NCBI RefSeq assembly: GCF_016741775.1
Contig: NZ_JAERRK010000024.1
Coordinates: forward strand, 83,215-147,214
Direction: 5' to 3'
Length of the DNA stretch: 64,000 bases
Origin: Streptomyces actinomycinicus
GTDB lineage: Bacteria; Actinomycetota; Actinomycetes; Streptomycetales; Streptomycetaceae
In this document: positions 18,743 to 31,100 of the stretch, one piece after another
How the letters are laid out: every line of letters begins with the position of its first letter
How positions within the stretch are numbered: the stretch's first letter is position 1
Position numbers and translations under genes: made by a program
The notes under the pieces: generated by a model
Seen by the model: the letters and a program-made list of their open reading frames with translations, nothing else
Database searches by the model: none
Told to the model about the DNA's origin: nothing

Positions 18743-19246
18743 CTAGCGGTCGGCGACCCGCATCTCGAACCAGGTCGTCTTGCCCCGCGGCAGCAGGTCG
18801 ACGCCCCAGCGGTCGGAGAGCTTGTCCACCAGGAACAGGCCGCGTCCGCTGACGTCCAGTTCCTGGACCGGCATCAGACAGGGCAGGCCGCGCGAGGGGT
18901 CACGGACCTCCACCCGGATCCAGCCGGTGCGGCGGCGCATGCGGAGGCCGAAGACGCGGGCGCCGGTGTGCCGTACGGCGTTGCCGACGAGTTCCGACAC
19001 GAGCAGGACGGCGTCCTCGGCGAGCTTGGGGGTGAGCCGCCAGGTGCGCAGGACGACGACCTGGGCGAGGCGGCGCGCGGTGGCCGCGGACTCCGGGCGG
19101 GACGGCAGCGGGACCTCTGCCTCCGTCGGGTTTCCGAACAGTTCGAGCGCCTTCAGCGCCTGTTCGTCCTCGACCGCGGGAGACCAGCGTGCCGCGGCAG
19201 TACGGCCGTGTCCCCGTGGCTGTTCGATGCCCTCCAGCCCCGCCAT
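18743..19246 (-). CDS. ATP-binding protein, RsbW-like HATPase
   Basis: The 167-residue protein carries a single GHKL ATPase domain (about residues 50-165). The N box is in LLVSELVGNAVRHTG, followed by VRDPSRGLP and the G box SGRGLFLVDKLSDRWG. This is the Streptomyces anti-sigma/serine-kinase-like ATPase type, usually working with anti-sigma-antagonist proteins, but no STAS partner lies nearby. The start at ATG 19246 is a choice; in-frame upstream codons as far as 19405 exist without a better ribosome site. Confidence 0.82.
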   Translation of the reverse strand: MAGLEGIEQPRGHGRTAAARWSPAVEDEQALKALELFGNPTEAEVPLPSRPESAATARRLAQVVVLRTWRLTPKLAEDAVLLVSELVGNAVRHTGARVFGLRMRRRTGWIRVEVRDPSRGLPCLMPVQELDVSGRGLFLVDKLSDRWGVDLLPRGKTTWFEMRVADR

Positions 19247-19545
19247 GCCCCCATGATGGCCGCCCGCGGCCGACTTGGGGGCCGTTCCGCAGGAATACGC
19301 CCCCCGTACGCCCCCGCTCCACTCCAGGCGACCGTCATATGCCGTAGGCATGGCACCGTCCGGTGCGGCCCGACTGACCTGCGACGACGGATCGCTCCCG
19401 GGCAATCGCCGATCTCCCTCGATACGGCAGACTTAAGGTTGCCTTAAGGCTTCCATAAACCGCCCCATCGAGGGACCCGGATGAGACGACGCGTCGACGG
19501 CAGGGCCACCCGCGCGAGTCAGCGCGAAGTCCGCACGGCTGACGC

Positions 19546-20313
<768 letters not shown>

Positions 20314-20327
20314 GAAGGCAGGTTAAC

Positions 20328-20620
20328 GGGGACTAACGGCTGCCGGGCCGGTGCGGTCGGTCACATTCGGCCGGGGGTCCGGGGGTTGCCCCCGGACAGG
20401 CACAGCACGGGGACTAACGGCTGCCGGGCCGGTGCGGTCGGTCACATTCGGCCGGGGGTCCGGGGGTTGCCCCCGGACAGGCACAGCACGGGGACTAACG
20501 GCTGCCGGGCCGGTGCGGTCGGTCACATCCGGCCGGGGGTCCGGGGGTTGCCCCCGGACAGGCACAGCACGGGGACCAACGGCTGCCGGGCCGGTGCGGT
20601 CGGTCACATTCGGCCGGGGA
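20328..20620. repeat. 81-bp tandem repeat, about 3.6 copies, each with a 9-bp perfect hairpin
   Basis: Units start at 20328, 20409, 20490 and 20571 (the last truncated before its hairpin). Each complete unit carries GTCCGGGGG-TTG-CCCCCGGAC, a perfect 9-bp stem with a three-base loop. Copies are nearly identical. The array lies between the end of an L,D-transpeptidase gene and the start of the enoyl-CoA hydratase gene, both leftward. It could act as serial transcription insulation or be a duplicated REP-like element. Confidence 0.88.
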
Positions 20621-20628
20621 GAACGGCA

Positions 20629-20665
20629 ACGGGCCCGGTGCCGTGGGTTCCGGCACCGGGCCCGT
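20629..20665 (-). terminator. Strong hairpin terminator after the first L,D-transpeptidase gene
   Basis: Arms ACGGGCCCGGTGCCG and CGGCACCGGGCCCGT are perfectly complementary (15 bp) around a seven-base loop. It lies 14 bases past the stop codon of the leftward L,D-transpeptidase gene. There is no T-tract, which is normal for Streptomyces terminators. Confidence 0.75.
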
Positions 20666-20679
20666 ACGTCGGCCGGGGC

Positions 20680-21903
20680 TCACTTCTTCCAGTCGGCCCA
20701 GGACATGTTCCAGCCGTTGAGGCCGTTGGCCGGGTCCACCGTGCGGTCGTCGGAGTTCTTCACGACCACGACGTCCCCGATCATCGAGTGGTTGAAGAAC
20801 CAGGCCGCCGGGACGGAGCTGTCGTAGCCGCCGCGCACGTCCCGCAGGCCGACGCAGCCGTGGCTGGCGTTGAAGTTCCCGAAGGCGCCGCCGCCCCAGT
20901 AGTTGCCGTGGATGAAGGTGCCGGAGGTGGTGAGGCGGATGGCGTGCGGGACGTCCTTGATGTCGTACTCGCCGCCGTAGCCGACCGTCTCGCCGTTCAT
21001 CCGGGTCACCGTGAGCTTCTCGCTCATGACCATCTGCCCGTTCCACGTGTCGTAGCCGGGCTTGCCGGTGGTGACCGGGATGGTTTTGACGGTCTTGCCG
21101 TCCTGGGTGACCTTCATCGTGTGCTTCTTGGCGTCCACGACGGAGACCTGGTTGCGGCCGATGGTGAACTTCACGGTCTTGTGCTGCTCGCCGTAGACGC
21201 CGTCGCGGCCCTCGACGCCGTCCAGGTCGAGGTCGACGGTGACCTTCGTGCCTTCCTTCCAGTACTGCTCGGGACGGAAGTCCAGGCGGTCGTTGCCGAA
21301 CCAATGGCCCTCGACGTCGACGGCAGGCTCGGTCCTGATGCGGATGGCCTTCTCGACGTCGTCCGGGTTGGTGATGCCCCGCGTGAAGTGGACGGAGAAC
21401 GGCATGCCGACGCCGACCGTGGAGCCGTCCTCGGGCGTGAAGGTGCCGGCGAAGGTGTTCTGCGGGGTGAGCGTCGTGAAGCTGGCGTCCTCGGCGGACT
21501 CGCGCCCCTCGGAGTCCTTCGCGACCGCGTGCACGGTGTACTTGGTGGCCGCGGCCAGGTGACGCGACGGCGTCCAGGAGGCGCCGCCCCCGGTGATCGC
21601 CCCGGCGACCTTCGCGCCCTTCTCGTCCTTGACCGTGACCTCGGTCAGCTTGCCCTTGGCGACGCTGACCTTGAGCGCCCCGCTGGTGTCGACGCCGGTG
21701 GCGCCGGACTTGGGCGCGATGGTGACGGCGGCCGCGGACTGTCCGCCCTTGACGGCGTCCTTGCCCTTGCCGTTCCCGGAGCCGGCCCCGGAGTCCTCGC
21801 CCCCGCCGCACGCGGCGAGCGACAGCACCAGGGCGCCGGCTATCGCTGCCAGTCCCCTACGGCCTCGCCGTCCCCTCGCCGACGCCCCCGTTACAGGCCG
21901 CAT
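20680..21903 (-). CDS. Ig-like domain L,D-transpeptidase lipoprotein (copy 1)
   Basis: The 407-residue protein has a lipoprotein signal (ALVLSLAACGGG). About residues 60-240 form two Ig-like domains of the kind that precede YkuD domains in actinobacterial L,D-transpeptidases. The C-terminal YkuD domain carries the catalytic HGNYWGGGAFGNFNASHGCV (His and SHGC cysteine intact). It should make 3-3 peptidoglycan crosslinks at the outer membrane face. The ATG at 21903 follows GAGGGGAGAACAAATTGAAC. It is a paralogue of the next gene upstream, with the same length and layout. Confidence 0.92.
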   Translation of the reverse strand: MRPVTGASARGRRGRRGLAAIAGALVLSLAACGGGEDSGAGSGNGKGKDAVKGGQSAAAVTIAPKSGATGVDTSGALKVSVAKGKLTEVTVKDEKGAKVAGAITGGGASWTPSRHLAAATKYTVHAVAKDSEGRESAEDASFTTLTPQNTFAGTFTPEDGSTVGVGMPFSVHFTRGITNPDDVEKAIRIRTEPAVDVEGHWFGNDRLDFRPEQYWKEGTKVTVDLDLDGVEGRDGVYGEQHKTVKFTIGRNQVSVVDAKKHTMKVTQDGKTVKTIPVTTGKPGYDTWNGQMVMSEKLTVTRMNGETVGYGGEYDIKDVPHAIRLTTSGTFIHGNYWGGGAFGNFNASHGCVGLRDVRGGYDSSVPAAWFFNHSMIGDVVVVKNSDDRTVDPANGLNGWNMSWADWKK

Positions 21904-22066
21904 GTTCAATTTGTTCTCCCCTCGCCGGGCCTCCCCGGCCCGCTCCCCACCACACTGCTGCGCGCATATTAACTGCCAGGTTTTGAGCAAGGCGTCAGGG
22001 GAAGGTCACCGTTCTGTCGCAACTTCCGCCTGACGTCCTCACCGCGCACCGCACCCCCCCACCTGG

Positions 22067-23290
22067 TTATTTCACCGCGCTGCCGGCCTTCCACTCCTTC
22101 CAGGCCATGTTCCATCCGCCGAGGCCGTTGTCGGGGGCGACGGTCTTGTCCTTGCTGTTGACCACCTCGATGACGTCACCGACGAGGCTGCGGTCGAAGA
22201 ACCAGCCCGCCGGGGTGTCCGAGCTGCCGCCCTTCACGTCCATCAGACCCACGCAGCCGTGGCTGACGTTGGTCTGGCCGGGAGCGTCCGGGGCCCAGTA
22301 GTTGCCGTGCAGGAAGGTGCCGGAGTCGGTGAGCTTCATGGCGTGCGGGACGTCGGGGATGTCGTACTCGCCGCCGAATCCGACCGTCCGGCTGTTCATG
22401 CGGGTGACCTCCAGCATGTCCATCACCACCATCTTCCCGTTGTACGTCGGGTGCTTGGGGGCACCCGCGGTGATCGGGACGGTGGTCAGGAGCTGCCCGT
22501 CGCGCCGTACGGCCATGGTGTGCCTGGCCGCGTCGACCAGCGAGACCTGGCTGCGGCCGACGGTGAAGGTGAACGTCTTGTCCTGGAGCCCGTAGACGCC
22601 ACGGGCGCCCTCGACGTCCCGCAGGTCCAGGTCGACGGTGACCTCGGTGCCGGGCTTCCAGTACTGCTCGGGGCGGAAGTCCAGGCGGCCCTTGCCGAAC
22701 CAGTGCGGGCGGATCTCGACGGGGGGCCGGGCGGTGACGTGGACCGCGCTTTCGACGGCGGCGCGGTTCTCGATCTCCCGGCTGAAGGAGAGCGAGACGA
22801 TCATCCCGGTGCCGACGGTGGCGCGGTTCTCCGGGGTGACGTAGCCGATGAACCGCTCGTCGGGGACGTAGGTGGTGAACGTGGTGTGCCGGGCCGAACG
22901 GCGGCCGTGCGCGTCCAGCGCCACCACGTCGACGGTGTAGCGGGCGGCCAGCGCCAGCCCGTTCCCGTCCGGCCGCCAGGACAGGCCGTCCTCGCTGATC
23001 CGCCCCGGGACCGGGGTCTCCTGTGCGTCCTGCGACCGCACGACCGTCACCTTCTCCAGGCGCCCGCCGGGCACCCGGACCTGGAACCGTTCGCCGGGGC
23101 GTACGCCCTTGCTGCCGTCGTCGGGTGTCACCCGGATGACGTCCTCGGGGGCCGGGGGCTTGACCAGCGCCCCGCCCATGCCCAGCGGCCCCGAGCCGTC
23201 CGAGGAGCAGCCCGCCAGCAGCCCCGCCCATGTCAGTACCGCGGCCAACGCGGCCCCCGCGCGCCGTGCGCGTCCTTGTACGTGCCTCAC
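22067..23290 (-). CDS. Ig-like domain L,D-transpeptidase lipoprotein (copy 2)
   Basis: The protein is 407 residues with the GTG start at 23290. The lipobox is LTWAGLLAGCSS. Ig-like domains precede a YkuD domain with HGNYWAPDAPGQTNVSHGCV, catalytic residues intact. It is clearly homologous to the preceding gene along its length (for example SFSREIENRAAVESAV against HFTRGITNPDDVEKAI). The tandem arrangement looks like an old duplication. An open frame continues upstream past 23290, but it has no signal peptide and is not used. Confidence 0.9.
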   Translation of the reverse strand: MRHVQGRARRAGAALAAVLTWAGLLAGCSSDGSGPLGMGGALVKPPAPEDVIRVTPDDGSKGVRPGERFQVRVPGGRLEKVTVVRSQDAQETPVPGRISEDGLSWRPDGNGLALAARYTVDVVALDAHGRRSARHTTFTTYVPDERFIGYVTPENRATVGTGMIVSLSFSREIENRAAVESAVHVTARPPVEIRPHWFGKGRLDFRPEQYWKPGTEVTVDLDLRDVEGARGVYGLQDKTFTFTVGRSQVSLVDAARHTMAVRRDGQLLTTVPITAGAPKHPTYNGKMVVMDMLEVTRMNSRTVGFGGEYDIPDVPHAMKLTDSGTFLHGNYWAPDAPGQTNVSHGCVGLMDVKGGSSDTPAGWFFDRSLVGDVIEVVNSKDKTVAPDNGLGGWNMAWKEWKAGSAVK

Positions 23291-23523
23291 ACCGGGCTCA
23301 ACGACCGTGCCCGCTCCGGGGAAACGTGAGTGCGAGCCACGCGCTGGGCAGAACAGAGGGAAGGACGACACGGGGAGCCTCCCCAGAAGGGGTGTCCCCA
23401 GCCCGGCCGGAGCCGTCGGGGCGCGGTCGTGCCGTGGAACCGGGGGTTGCCGAAACGCTCCCCCGGCTGCTCGGCACGGCCGACCGCGCCCCTCGGGCGA
23501 GCCACTGAGAAGAGGGGCCGACA

Positions 23524-25767
<2,244 letters not shown>

Positions 25768-25771
25768 TCCC

Positions 25772-25804
25772 GCCCGGGAGGCGGTGCGAGAGACTCTCCC
25801 GGGC
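25772..25804 (+). terminator. Hairpin terminator after glgX
   Basis: GCCCGGGAG and CTCCCGGGC are perfect inverted arms of nine bases, starting five bases after the glgX stop. The 15-base loop is long and there is no T-tract. Confidence 0.55.
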
Positions 25805-25914
25805 CTGTGCGCCGCCTGTGCGTGACGCGGATCACGTTCGCCTGGTGCAGCGCGGGCGGGGGTCCAGGGCCTTTCCCCTGGTGTAGACAGCCGGCGAGGA
25901 CGGGGACCGTGGGG

Positions 25915-26421
25915 ATGGAGCAGACCAGGGCCGGTGAGTACGACGCGTTCGTGGCGGCCCGCTGGTCGGTGTTGTTCCACCTGGCCCGTCTGCTCACCGG
26001 CGGGGACCGGCACCGCGCCGAGGACCTGTTGCAGGAGTCCTTGGTCAAGCTGTGGTTCGTCTGGGCGAAGGTCGCCGACGAGGCGCCCGAGGCCTATGTC
26101 CGCAAGGTGCTGGCGCGGGCCGCGGCCCGGTCGGCCCGGCGGCGCTGGTGGGGCGAGCGGCCCGTGGAGGTGCTGCCCGAGGTGGCGGCGGCCGGCGACA
26201 TGTCGGCGACCGTGGCCGAGCGTTCCCGGCTGGAGGCGGCGCTCGCGCAGCTGACGCCGCAACAGCGGGCCGCCGTGGTGCTGCGCTACTACCAGGACCT
26301 GCCCGACCGGCAGGTCGCGGAGGCCCTGGGCTGCCCGGTGGGCACGGCCCGGTCCCATGCCGCGCGCGGGGTGGCCCGGCTGCGCCGGCTGCTGGCCGAC
26401 GTCATCGAGCCGGTGGGGTGA
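25915..26421 (+). CDS. SigE-family RNA polymerase sigma factor (ECF type)
   Basis: The 168-residue protein has sigma region 2 (RAEDLLQESLVKLWFVW) and region 4 (LTPQQRAAVVLRYYQDLPDRQVAEALGC then VGTARSHAARG). It matches the short 'SigE family' ECF sigma factors of actinobacteria. The preferred start is the ATG at 25915; a GTG two codons upstream is possible. It is followed after ten bases by a single-pass membrane protein that is likely its regulator. Confidence 0.9.
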   Translation: MEQTRAGEYDAFVAARWSVLFHLARLLTGGDRHRAEDLLQESLVKLWFVWAKVADEAPEAYVRKVLARAAARSARRRWWGERPVEVLPEVAAAGDMSATVAERSRLEAALAQLTPQQRAAVVLRYYQDLPDRQVAEALGCPVGTARSHAARGVARLRRLLADVIEPVG

Positions 26422-26431
26422 GGGAGAACCC

Positions 26432-27127
26432 ATGGACCGCATGGATCGCACGGACGGCTATGACGCCTTGGACGGTATGGCGCACGGGGAGCGCCCGGAG
26501 TACGGGGAGCGCCGGGGCCGGCCGGACCGTACCGGCCCCGCCCTGGGCACCGGCCGCACGGACGGGGCGGAGCGGACGGAGGGCATGGATCAACCGGACC
26601 GTTTCGAGCGGCAGCTGACGCGGCTCATGCACCAGGACCGGCAGCCCGCGGCCTTCGAGAACCGGCACCGGGAGGCGCTGCGCGCGGGCGTGCGGGCCCG
26701 GCGCCGGGTGCGTGCCGCACGCCGGGCCGCCGGTTCCGTGCTGGCGGTGGCCGGCCTCGGCCTGGGGCTGTTCCTGTGGCCGCACGGCCGGACCGACGAC
26801 CGGCCGACCGCACCGCACCCCCGGCCGATGATCAGCCCGAGTCCGGCTCCGAGCACCTCGCCGTCCCCGACGCCGACGCCGACGCCGCCCCTGTCACCGA
26901 GCGCGCCGCCGTCCTCGACCTCGACGGACTCCCCGACGCCGGACGACACCTGGACCACCTCCGCACCGCCCTCGCGCACCGAGACCTCGGCCACCGCCAC
27001 GCAGTGGCCGCCGTCGGCCACGGCCGGCTCCCGGGACGGCAGCGCCACACCGCCGGCCACGGCGACGGTGAGTGCGACCGGCGAGCCGCCGGACGAACCC
27101 ACCTCGGCGATCAGCCCCTCCGGCTAG
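26432..27127 (+). CDS. Single-pass membrane protein, probable anti-sigma partner
   Basis: The 231-residue protein has a charged cytoplasmic N terminus (1-95). It includes QPAAFENRHREALRAGVRAR, the segment usually seen in proteins paired with SigE-type factors. One transmembrane helix follows (about 97-117, AGSVLAVAGLGLGLFLWP), then a 110-residue extracytoplasmic tail made almost entirely of Pro, Ser, Thr and Ala. I see no zinc-binding anti-sigma motif. Its role as anti-sigma factor is inferred from operon position and topology. ATG at 26432 follows AGGGAGAACCC. Confidence 0.75.
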   Translation: MDRMDRTDGYDALDGMAHGERPEYGERRGRPDRTGPALGTGRTDGAERTEGMDQPDRFERQLTRLMHQDRQPAAFENRHREALRAGVRARRRVRAARRAAGSVLAVAGLGLGLFLWPHGRTDDRPTAPHPRPMISPSPAPSTSPSPTPTPTPPLSPSAPPSSTSTDSPTPDDTWTTSAPPSRTETSATATQWPPSATAGSRDGSATPPATATVSATGEPPDEPTSAISPSG

Positions 27128-27202
27128 CCGCCCTTGCCCTCCGCCCACGCAAGCGCTTCCTTCAGTACGCCCAAAGAACCGGAACAAACAGGGACTTACG
27201 TG

Positions 27203-28009
27203 ATGAACCTCCGATCGGGCCGGTCACCGGCTGCGGCACCCGCGCCGCTGCGCGCGCCCCTGCCGACGAGCGCCGAGGAGCCCGTCCTCGACGTGGCGGT
27301 GCCGGTGTTCAACGAACAGAAGGACCTGGAGCCGAACGTCCGCCGGCTGCACGCGCACCTGCGGGACACCTTCCCCTACGCGTTCCGGATCACCATCGCG
27401 GACAACGCGAGCACCGACCGCACCCCGGCCATCGCTGCCAGGCTGGCCCGTGAACTCCCCGAGGTGACCTCGCTGCGGCTGCCCGAGAAGGGCCGCGGCC
27501 GGGCGCTGCAGGCCGCCTGGTCGGGTTCCCGGGCGCCCGTCCTGGCCTATCTCGACGTGGATCTGTCCACCGGGCTGACCGCCCTGCTGCCGCTGGTCGC
27601 CCCGCTGATCTCGGGCCACTCCGACGTGGCCATCGGCACCCGGCTCGCGCCCGGCGCGCGGGTGGTGCGCGGGACCAAGCGCGAGGTCATATCCCGCGCT
27701 TACAACGTCCTGCTGCGCTGCACGCTCGCCGTCGGTTTCTCGGACGCCCAGTGCGGTTTCAAGGCGGTCCGGCGGGAGACCGCAGAACGGCTGCTGCCGC
27801 TCGTGCGGGACGGGGAGTGGTTCTTCGACACCGAGCTGCTGGTGCTCGCCGAGCGGTCGGGGCTGCGGATCCACGAGGTTCCGGTGGACTGGGTCGACGA
27901 CCCCGACAGCAGCGTCGACATCGTCGCCACCGCGCTGGCGGACCTGCGCGGGATCGCACGGATGCGCCGCGCCCTGGCGCGCCGCCGGCCGAGGCCGGTG
28001 ACCGGATGA
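27203..28009 (+). CDS. GT2 glycosyltransferase, dolichyl/polyprenyl-phosphate sugar synthase type
   Basis: The 268-residue protein has the GT-A fold signature LDVAVPVFNEQKDLEPNV, a donor-site DNASTDRT and the metal-binding LAYLDVDLST. The block DVAIGTRLAPGARVVRGTKRE with QCGFKAVRRE is typical of Alg5-like dolichyl-phosphate glucosyl/mannosyltransferases. It would load a sugar on polyprenyl phosphate for export. Its stop overlaps the start of the next gene (ATGA), which encodes a membrane mannosyltransferase-like protein that could use the product. Confidence 0.88.
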   Translation: MNLRSGRSPAAAPAPLRAPLPTSAEEPVLDVAVPVFNEQKDLEPNVRRLHAHLRDTFPYAFRITIADNASTDRTPAIAARLARELPEVTSLRLPEKGRGRALQAAWSGSRAPVLAYLDVDLSTGLTALLPLVAPLISGHSDVAIGTRLAPGARVVRGTKREVISRAYNVLLRCTLAVGFSDAQCGFKAVRRETAERLLPLVRDGEWFFDTELLVLAERSGLRIHEVPVDWVDDPDSSVDIVATALADLRGIARMRRALARRRPRPVTG

Positions 28010-29244
28010 CCGCGACCCTGCCCGACATACGCACGCCGGTCTCCCGGTCCGGTTCCCGCGGCCGGCTGCGGGCCGCCGCCCGCCACCACGGGCCGGTCCT
28101 CGCCATGTTCGGCGCGCTGAAGCTGGCCGGCTTCTGCTCCTTCATGTATCTGCTGTCCTCCACCGGGTCCTACCGCACCAGGCACCCCCGGTTCGGCGGC
28201 GGGGCGCACGCCTGGGACGTGCTGGCCACCTGGGACGGCTGGTGGTACCAGCAGATCGCCCTGCACGGCTACGACCCGAAGCTGGTCCCCGTCCCGGGTG
28301 CCACCGGACTGATCACGCTGGAGGGGAACTCGGCGGCGTTCTTCCCGCTGTACCCGGCCCTGATGCGGATCACCTCGGCGGTCACCGGCCTCGGCCCGTA
28401 CGGCGCCGGGATGCTGGTCTCGGTCGTCGCCTCCTTCGCCGCCGCCCTCGGCGTCTACGCGGTCGCGGACCGGTTCGGGGGGCGGCGGGCCGGGCTCGCG
28501 GCGGCCGGTCTGTGGGCGGTGTGGCCGGGCTCCGGGGTGGAGTGGGCGGTCTACTCCGACTCCCTGTACGTGGCCCTGGCCGCGTGGGCCTGCCACGCCG
28601 TTCTCACCCGCCGCTGGCTGACCGCCGGCGTGCTCACCTTCGCGGCCGGCCTCAACCGGCCCACGGCAGGTGCGCTGATCGCCGCGCTCGGCGTGGCCGC
28701 GCTGCTGTCCCTGCGCTGCCGGGAGGACGGCGTCCTGCGCCCGCTGCTCGCCATGGCCGTGGCCCCGCTCGGGCTGTTCGGCTATCTGCTGTGGGTCGGC
28801 GACCGCATGGGCGACCTGGGCGGCTACTTCAGGCTCCAGTCGGGTGCCTGGGCGCACACCTTCGACTACGGCGAGCAGACCCTCGACGTGCTGACCTCCG
28901 TACCCGTGGGCAAGTTCGACTACCTCTTCGCCTACCCCTTCGCGGACTTCATCTCGGTCGGTGTCATCCTGCTCGCCTGCGGACTCCTGCCGCTGCTGCT
29001 GCGGCTGCGCCCGCCGGCGGTGCTGGTCGTGTACACCGTCCTCACCCTCGCCCTGGTCCTCGGCAGCCAGCAGATCGTCGCCAACATCTCCCGCTATCTG
29101 CTGCCCTGCTTCCCGCTGTTCCTGCCGCTCGCGGTCGGGATGCGCCGGCTGAGCCTGCCCGTGCAGTGCACGCTGCTGGGCATCGCGGCGCTGGCCTCCG
29201 GCTCGTACGCCGGGTACGCGCTGTTCGAGCTGGGGGTGCCGTAG
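28006..29244 (+). CDS. Multi-pass membrane mannosyltransferase-family protein (PIG-V/GT39-like)
   Basis: The 412-residue protein has about ten hydrophobic helices. The first luminal loop has WDVLATWDGWWYQQIALHGY followed by AFFPLYPALMR, the pattern of PIG-V-like/GT-C mannosyltransferases using a polyprenyl-linked sugar. It is translationally coupled to the GT2 enzyme at 27203-28009, so the pair probably decorates an envelope glycan or protein. It ends two bases from the convergent ABC transporter gene, with no terminator between them. Confidence 0.85.
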   Translation: MTATLPDIRTPVSRSGSRGRLRAAARHHGPVLAMFGALKLAGFCSFMYLLSSTGSYRTRHPRFGGGAHAWDVLATWDGWWYQQIALHGYDPKLVPVPGATGLITLEGNSAAFFPLYPALMRITSAVTGLGPYGAGMLVSVVASFAAALGVYAVADRFGGRRAGLAAAGLWAVWPGSGVEWAVYSDSLYVALAAWACHAVLTRRWLTAGVLTFAAGLNRPTAGALIAALGVAALLSLRCREDGVLRPLLAMAVAPLGLFGYLLWVGDRMGDLGGYFRLQSGAWAHTFDYGEQTLDVLTSVPVGKFDYLFAYPFADFISVGVILLACGLLPLLLRLRPPAVLVVYTVLTLALVLGSQQIVANISRYLLPCFPLFLPLAVGMRRLSLPVQCTLLGIAALASGSYAGYALFELGVP

Positions 29245-29246
29245 GG

Positions 29247-31100
29247 CTACGCCAGGCTGTCCCGCCACGCCTTGTGGAGGTCCGCGAACCGGCCCGTGCC
29301 CGCGATGAGTTCGCCGGGGCGGCCGTCCTCGACGATCCGGCCGTGTTCCATCACCAGCACCCGGTCCGCGATCTCCACGGTGGAGAGCCGGTGCGCGATC
29401 ACTACGGCGGTACGGCCCCGCAGCACCGTCGCCATGGCCTGCTGCACGGCCCGCTCCCCCGGGATGTCCAGGGAACTGGTCGCCTCGTCCAGGATCAGCA
29501 CCGCCGGATCGGCGAGCAGCGCCCGGGCGAAGGCGACCAGCTGGCGCTGGCCGGCGGAGATGCGACCGCCGCGCTTGCGGACGTCGGTGTCGTAGCCGTC
29601 GGGCAGGGCGCTGATGAACTCGTGCGCGCCGATCGCCTTCGCGGCCTGCTCGATCTCCTCGCGGGTGGCGTCGGGCCGGCCGATCGCGATGTTGTCGGCG
29701 ACCGTGCCGGAGAACAGGAACGCCTCCTGCGTCACCATGACCACCCCGCGCCGCAGTTCGGGCATCGCCAGCTCGCGCAGATCGACGCCGTCCAGCAGGA
29801 CACGTCCGGCGGAGGGGTCGTAGAAGCGGGCGAGCAGCTTGGCCAGGGTCGACTTGCCCGCGCCGGTGGAGCCGACGACCGCGACCGTCTGCCCGGCCGG
29901 CAGGGTCAGGTCGAAGCGGGGCAGCACCTCGCCGCCGGTACGGTAACCGAACCGCACCCCGTCGAAGACGACCTCACGGCCCGGGATGTCGCCCTTCGGC
30001 GCCGGGATGCCGCGGGGCCGGACCGGCTCCGGCACGGACGGGGTCTGCGCCAGCAGGCCGGCGATCTTCTCCAGGGAGGCGGCGGCCGACTGGTAGGAGT
30101 TCAGGAACATGCCGAGCCGGTCGATCGGGTCGTACAGCCGGCGCAGATACAGCACCGCCGCGGCCAGCACGCCCAGCTCCAGTGAGCCGGACGCCACCCG
30201 GTGGGCGCCCCACAGCACGATCCCGGCGACCGCCGTGTTGGCGATCAGCCGGGAGCCGGTCACGTAGCGGGCCATCTCCAACAGGGCGTCCCCGTTGGTG
30301 CGCTCGTGCCGCTGGTTCAGCTCGGCGAACTCGCGGTCGTTCGCGGCCTCCCGGCGGAAGGCCCGCACCGGCCGGATGCCGTTCATGGTCTCCACGAACT
30401 TCACGATCACCGCCGCGATCGCCGTGGACCGCGCCCGGTAGACCCGCCCCGCGCGCCGCTGGTAGATCCGCACGAGCAGGTACAGCGGGACGAAGGAGGC
30501 CACCGCGAGCGCGCCCAGGCCGAGGTCCAGCCAGAGCAGCAGTGCCGCGATGTAGACGAAGGACAGCACGACGGTCACCAGTTCCTGGAGGCCGTCGTTG
30601 AGGAGTTCGCGCAGCGACTCGACGTCCGTGGTGGACCGGGAGATCAGCCGGCCCGAGGTGTACCGCTCGTGGAAGTCGACGCTCAGCGCCTGCGCGTGCC
30701 GGAAGATGCGGCCCCGCAGATCCAGCAGCACGTCCTGGCTGACCCGCGCGCAGGCCTCGATGAACGCGAACTGGAGCACGCCCGAGGCCAGGGCGCACAG
30801 CAGATAGGCGACTCCCACCGCGATCAGCGGGCCGTGCCGGTCGTCCCGGAACGCCGGGACGGCGGTGTCGATGGCGTACGCCACCAGCAGCGGGCCCACC
30901 TGCACCGCCGCCTGCTGGAGGAGCAGCAGGAGCGTGGTGAGCGCGGCGCGGCCCTTCGTGGGGGCGAGCAGCGAGCGCAGCAGGGCGGAGGTGGCGCCGG
31001 GCGGGGTGGGCAGCACGTCCTGGTCGAAGGGGTCGCCGCCGTCCGGGCGGTTCCCGCCGCCGCTGTCCGTGGTGGGGGCGGGGGCGGTCGTGGTCGTCAT
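29247..31100 (-). CDS. ABC exporter, heterodimer subunit with catalytic Walker B
   Basis: The 617-residue protein has a six-helix TMD (about 35-330) fused to an NBD. Walker A is VGSTGAGKST, the signature is the unusual RISAGQRQL, and Walker B ends VLILDEATSSLD with the catalytic Glu. Its partner, translationally coupled upstream (ATGA overlap), has a canonical LSGGQ but an Asp instead of the Glu. This division of features is the standard asymmetric heterodimeric ABC exporter. The substrate is unknown. It lies 3.3 kb from the biosynthetic cluster, but a role in product export is not shown. Confidence 0.92.
   Translation of the reverse strand: MTTTTAPAPTTDSGGGNRPDGGDPFDQDVLPTPPGATSALLRSLLAPTKGRAALTTLLLLLQQAAVQVGPLLVAYAIDTAVPAFRDDRHGPLIAVGVAYLLCALASGVLQFAFIEACARVSQDVLLDLRGRIFRHAQALSVDFHERYTSGRLISRSTTDVESLRELLNDGLQELVTVVLSFVYIAALLLWLDLGLGALAVASFVPLYLLVRIYQRRAGRVYRARSTAIAAVIVKFVETMNGIRPVRAFRREAANDREFAELNQRHERTNGDALLEMARYVTGSRLIANTAVAGIVLWGAHRVASGSLELGVLAAAVLYLRRLYDPIDRLGMFLNSYQSAAASLEKIAGLLAQTPSVPEPVRPRGIPAPKGDIPGREVVFDGVRFGYRTGGEVLPRFDLTLPAGQTVAVVGSTGAGKSTLAKLLARFYDPSAGRVLLDGVDLRELAMPELRRGVVMVTQEAFLFSGTVADNIAIGRPDATREEIEQAAKAIGAHEFISALPDGYDTDVRKRGGRISAGQRQLVAFARALLADPAVLILDEATSSLDIPGERAVQQAMATVLRGRTAVVIAHRLSTVEIADRVLVMEHGRIVEDGRPGELIAGTGRFADLHKAWRDSLA

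Noticed and set aside
20328..20620. Possible CRISPR array
   Set aside because: The whole 81-bp unit is repeated with no unique spacers and there are no cas genes.
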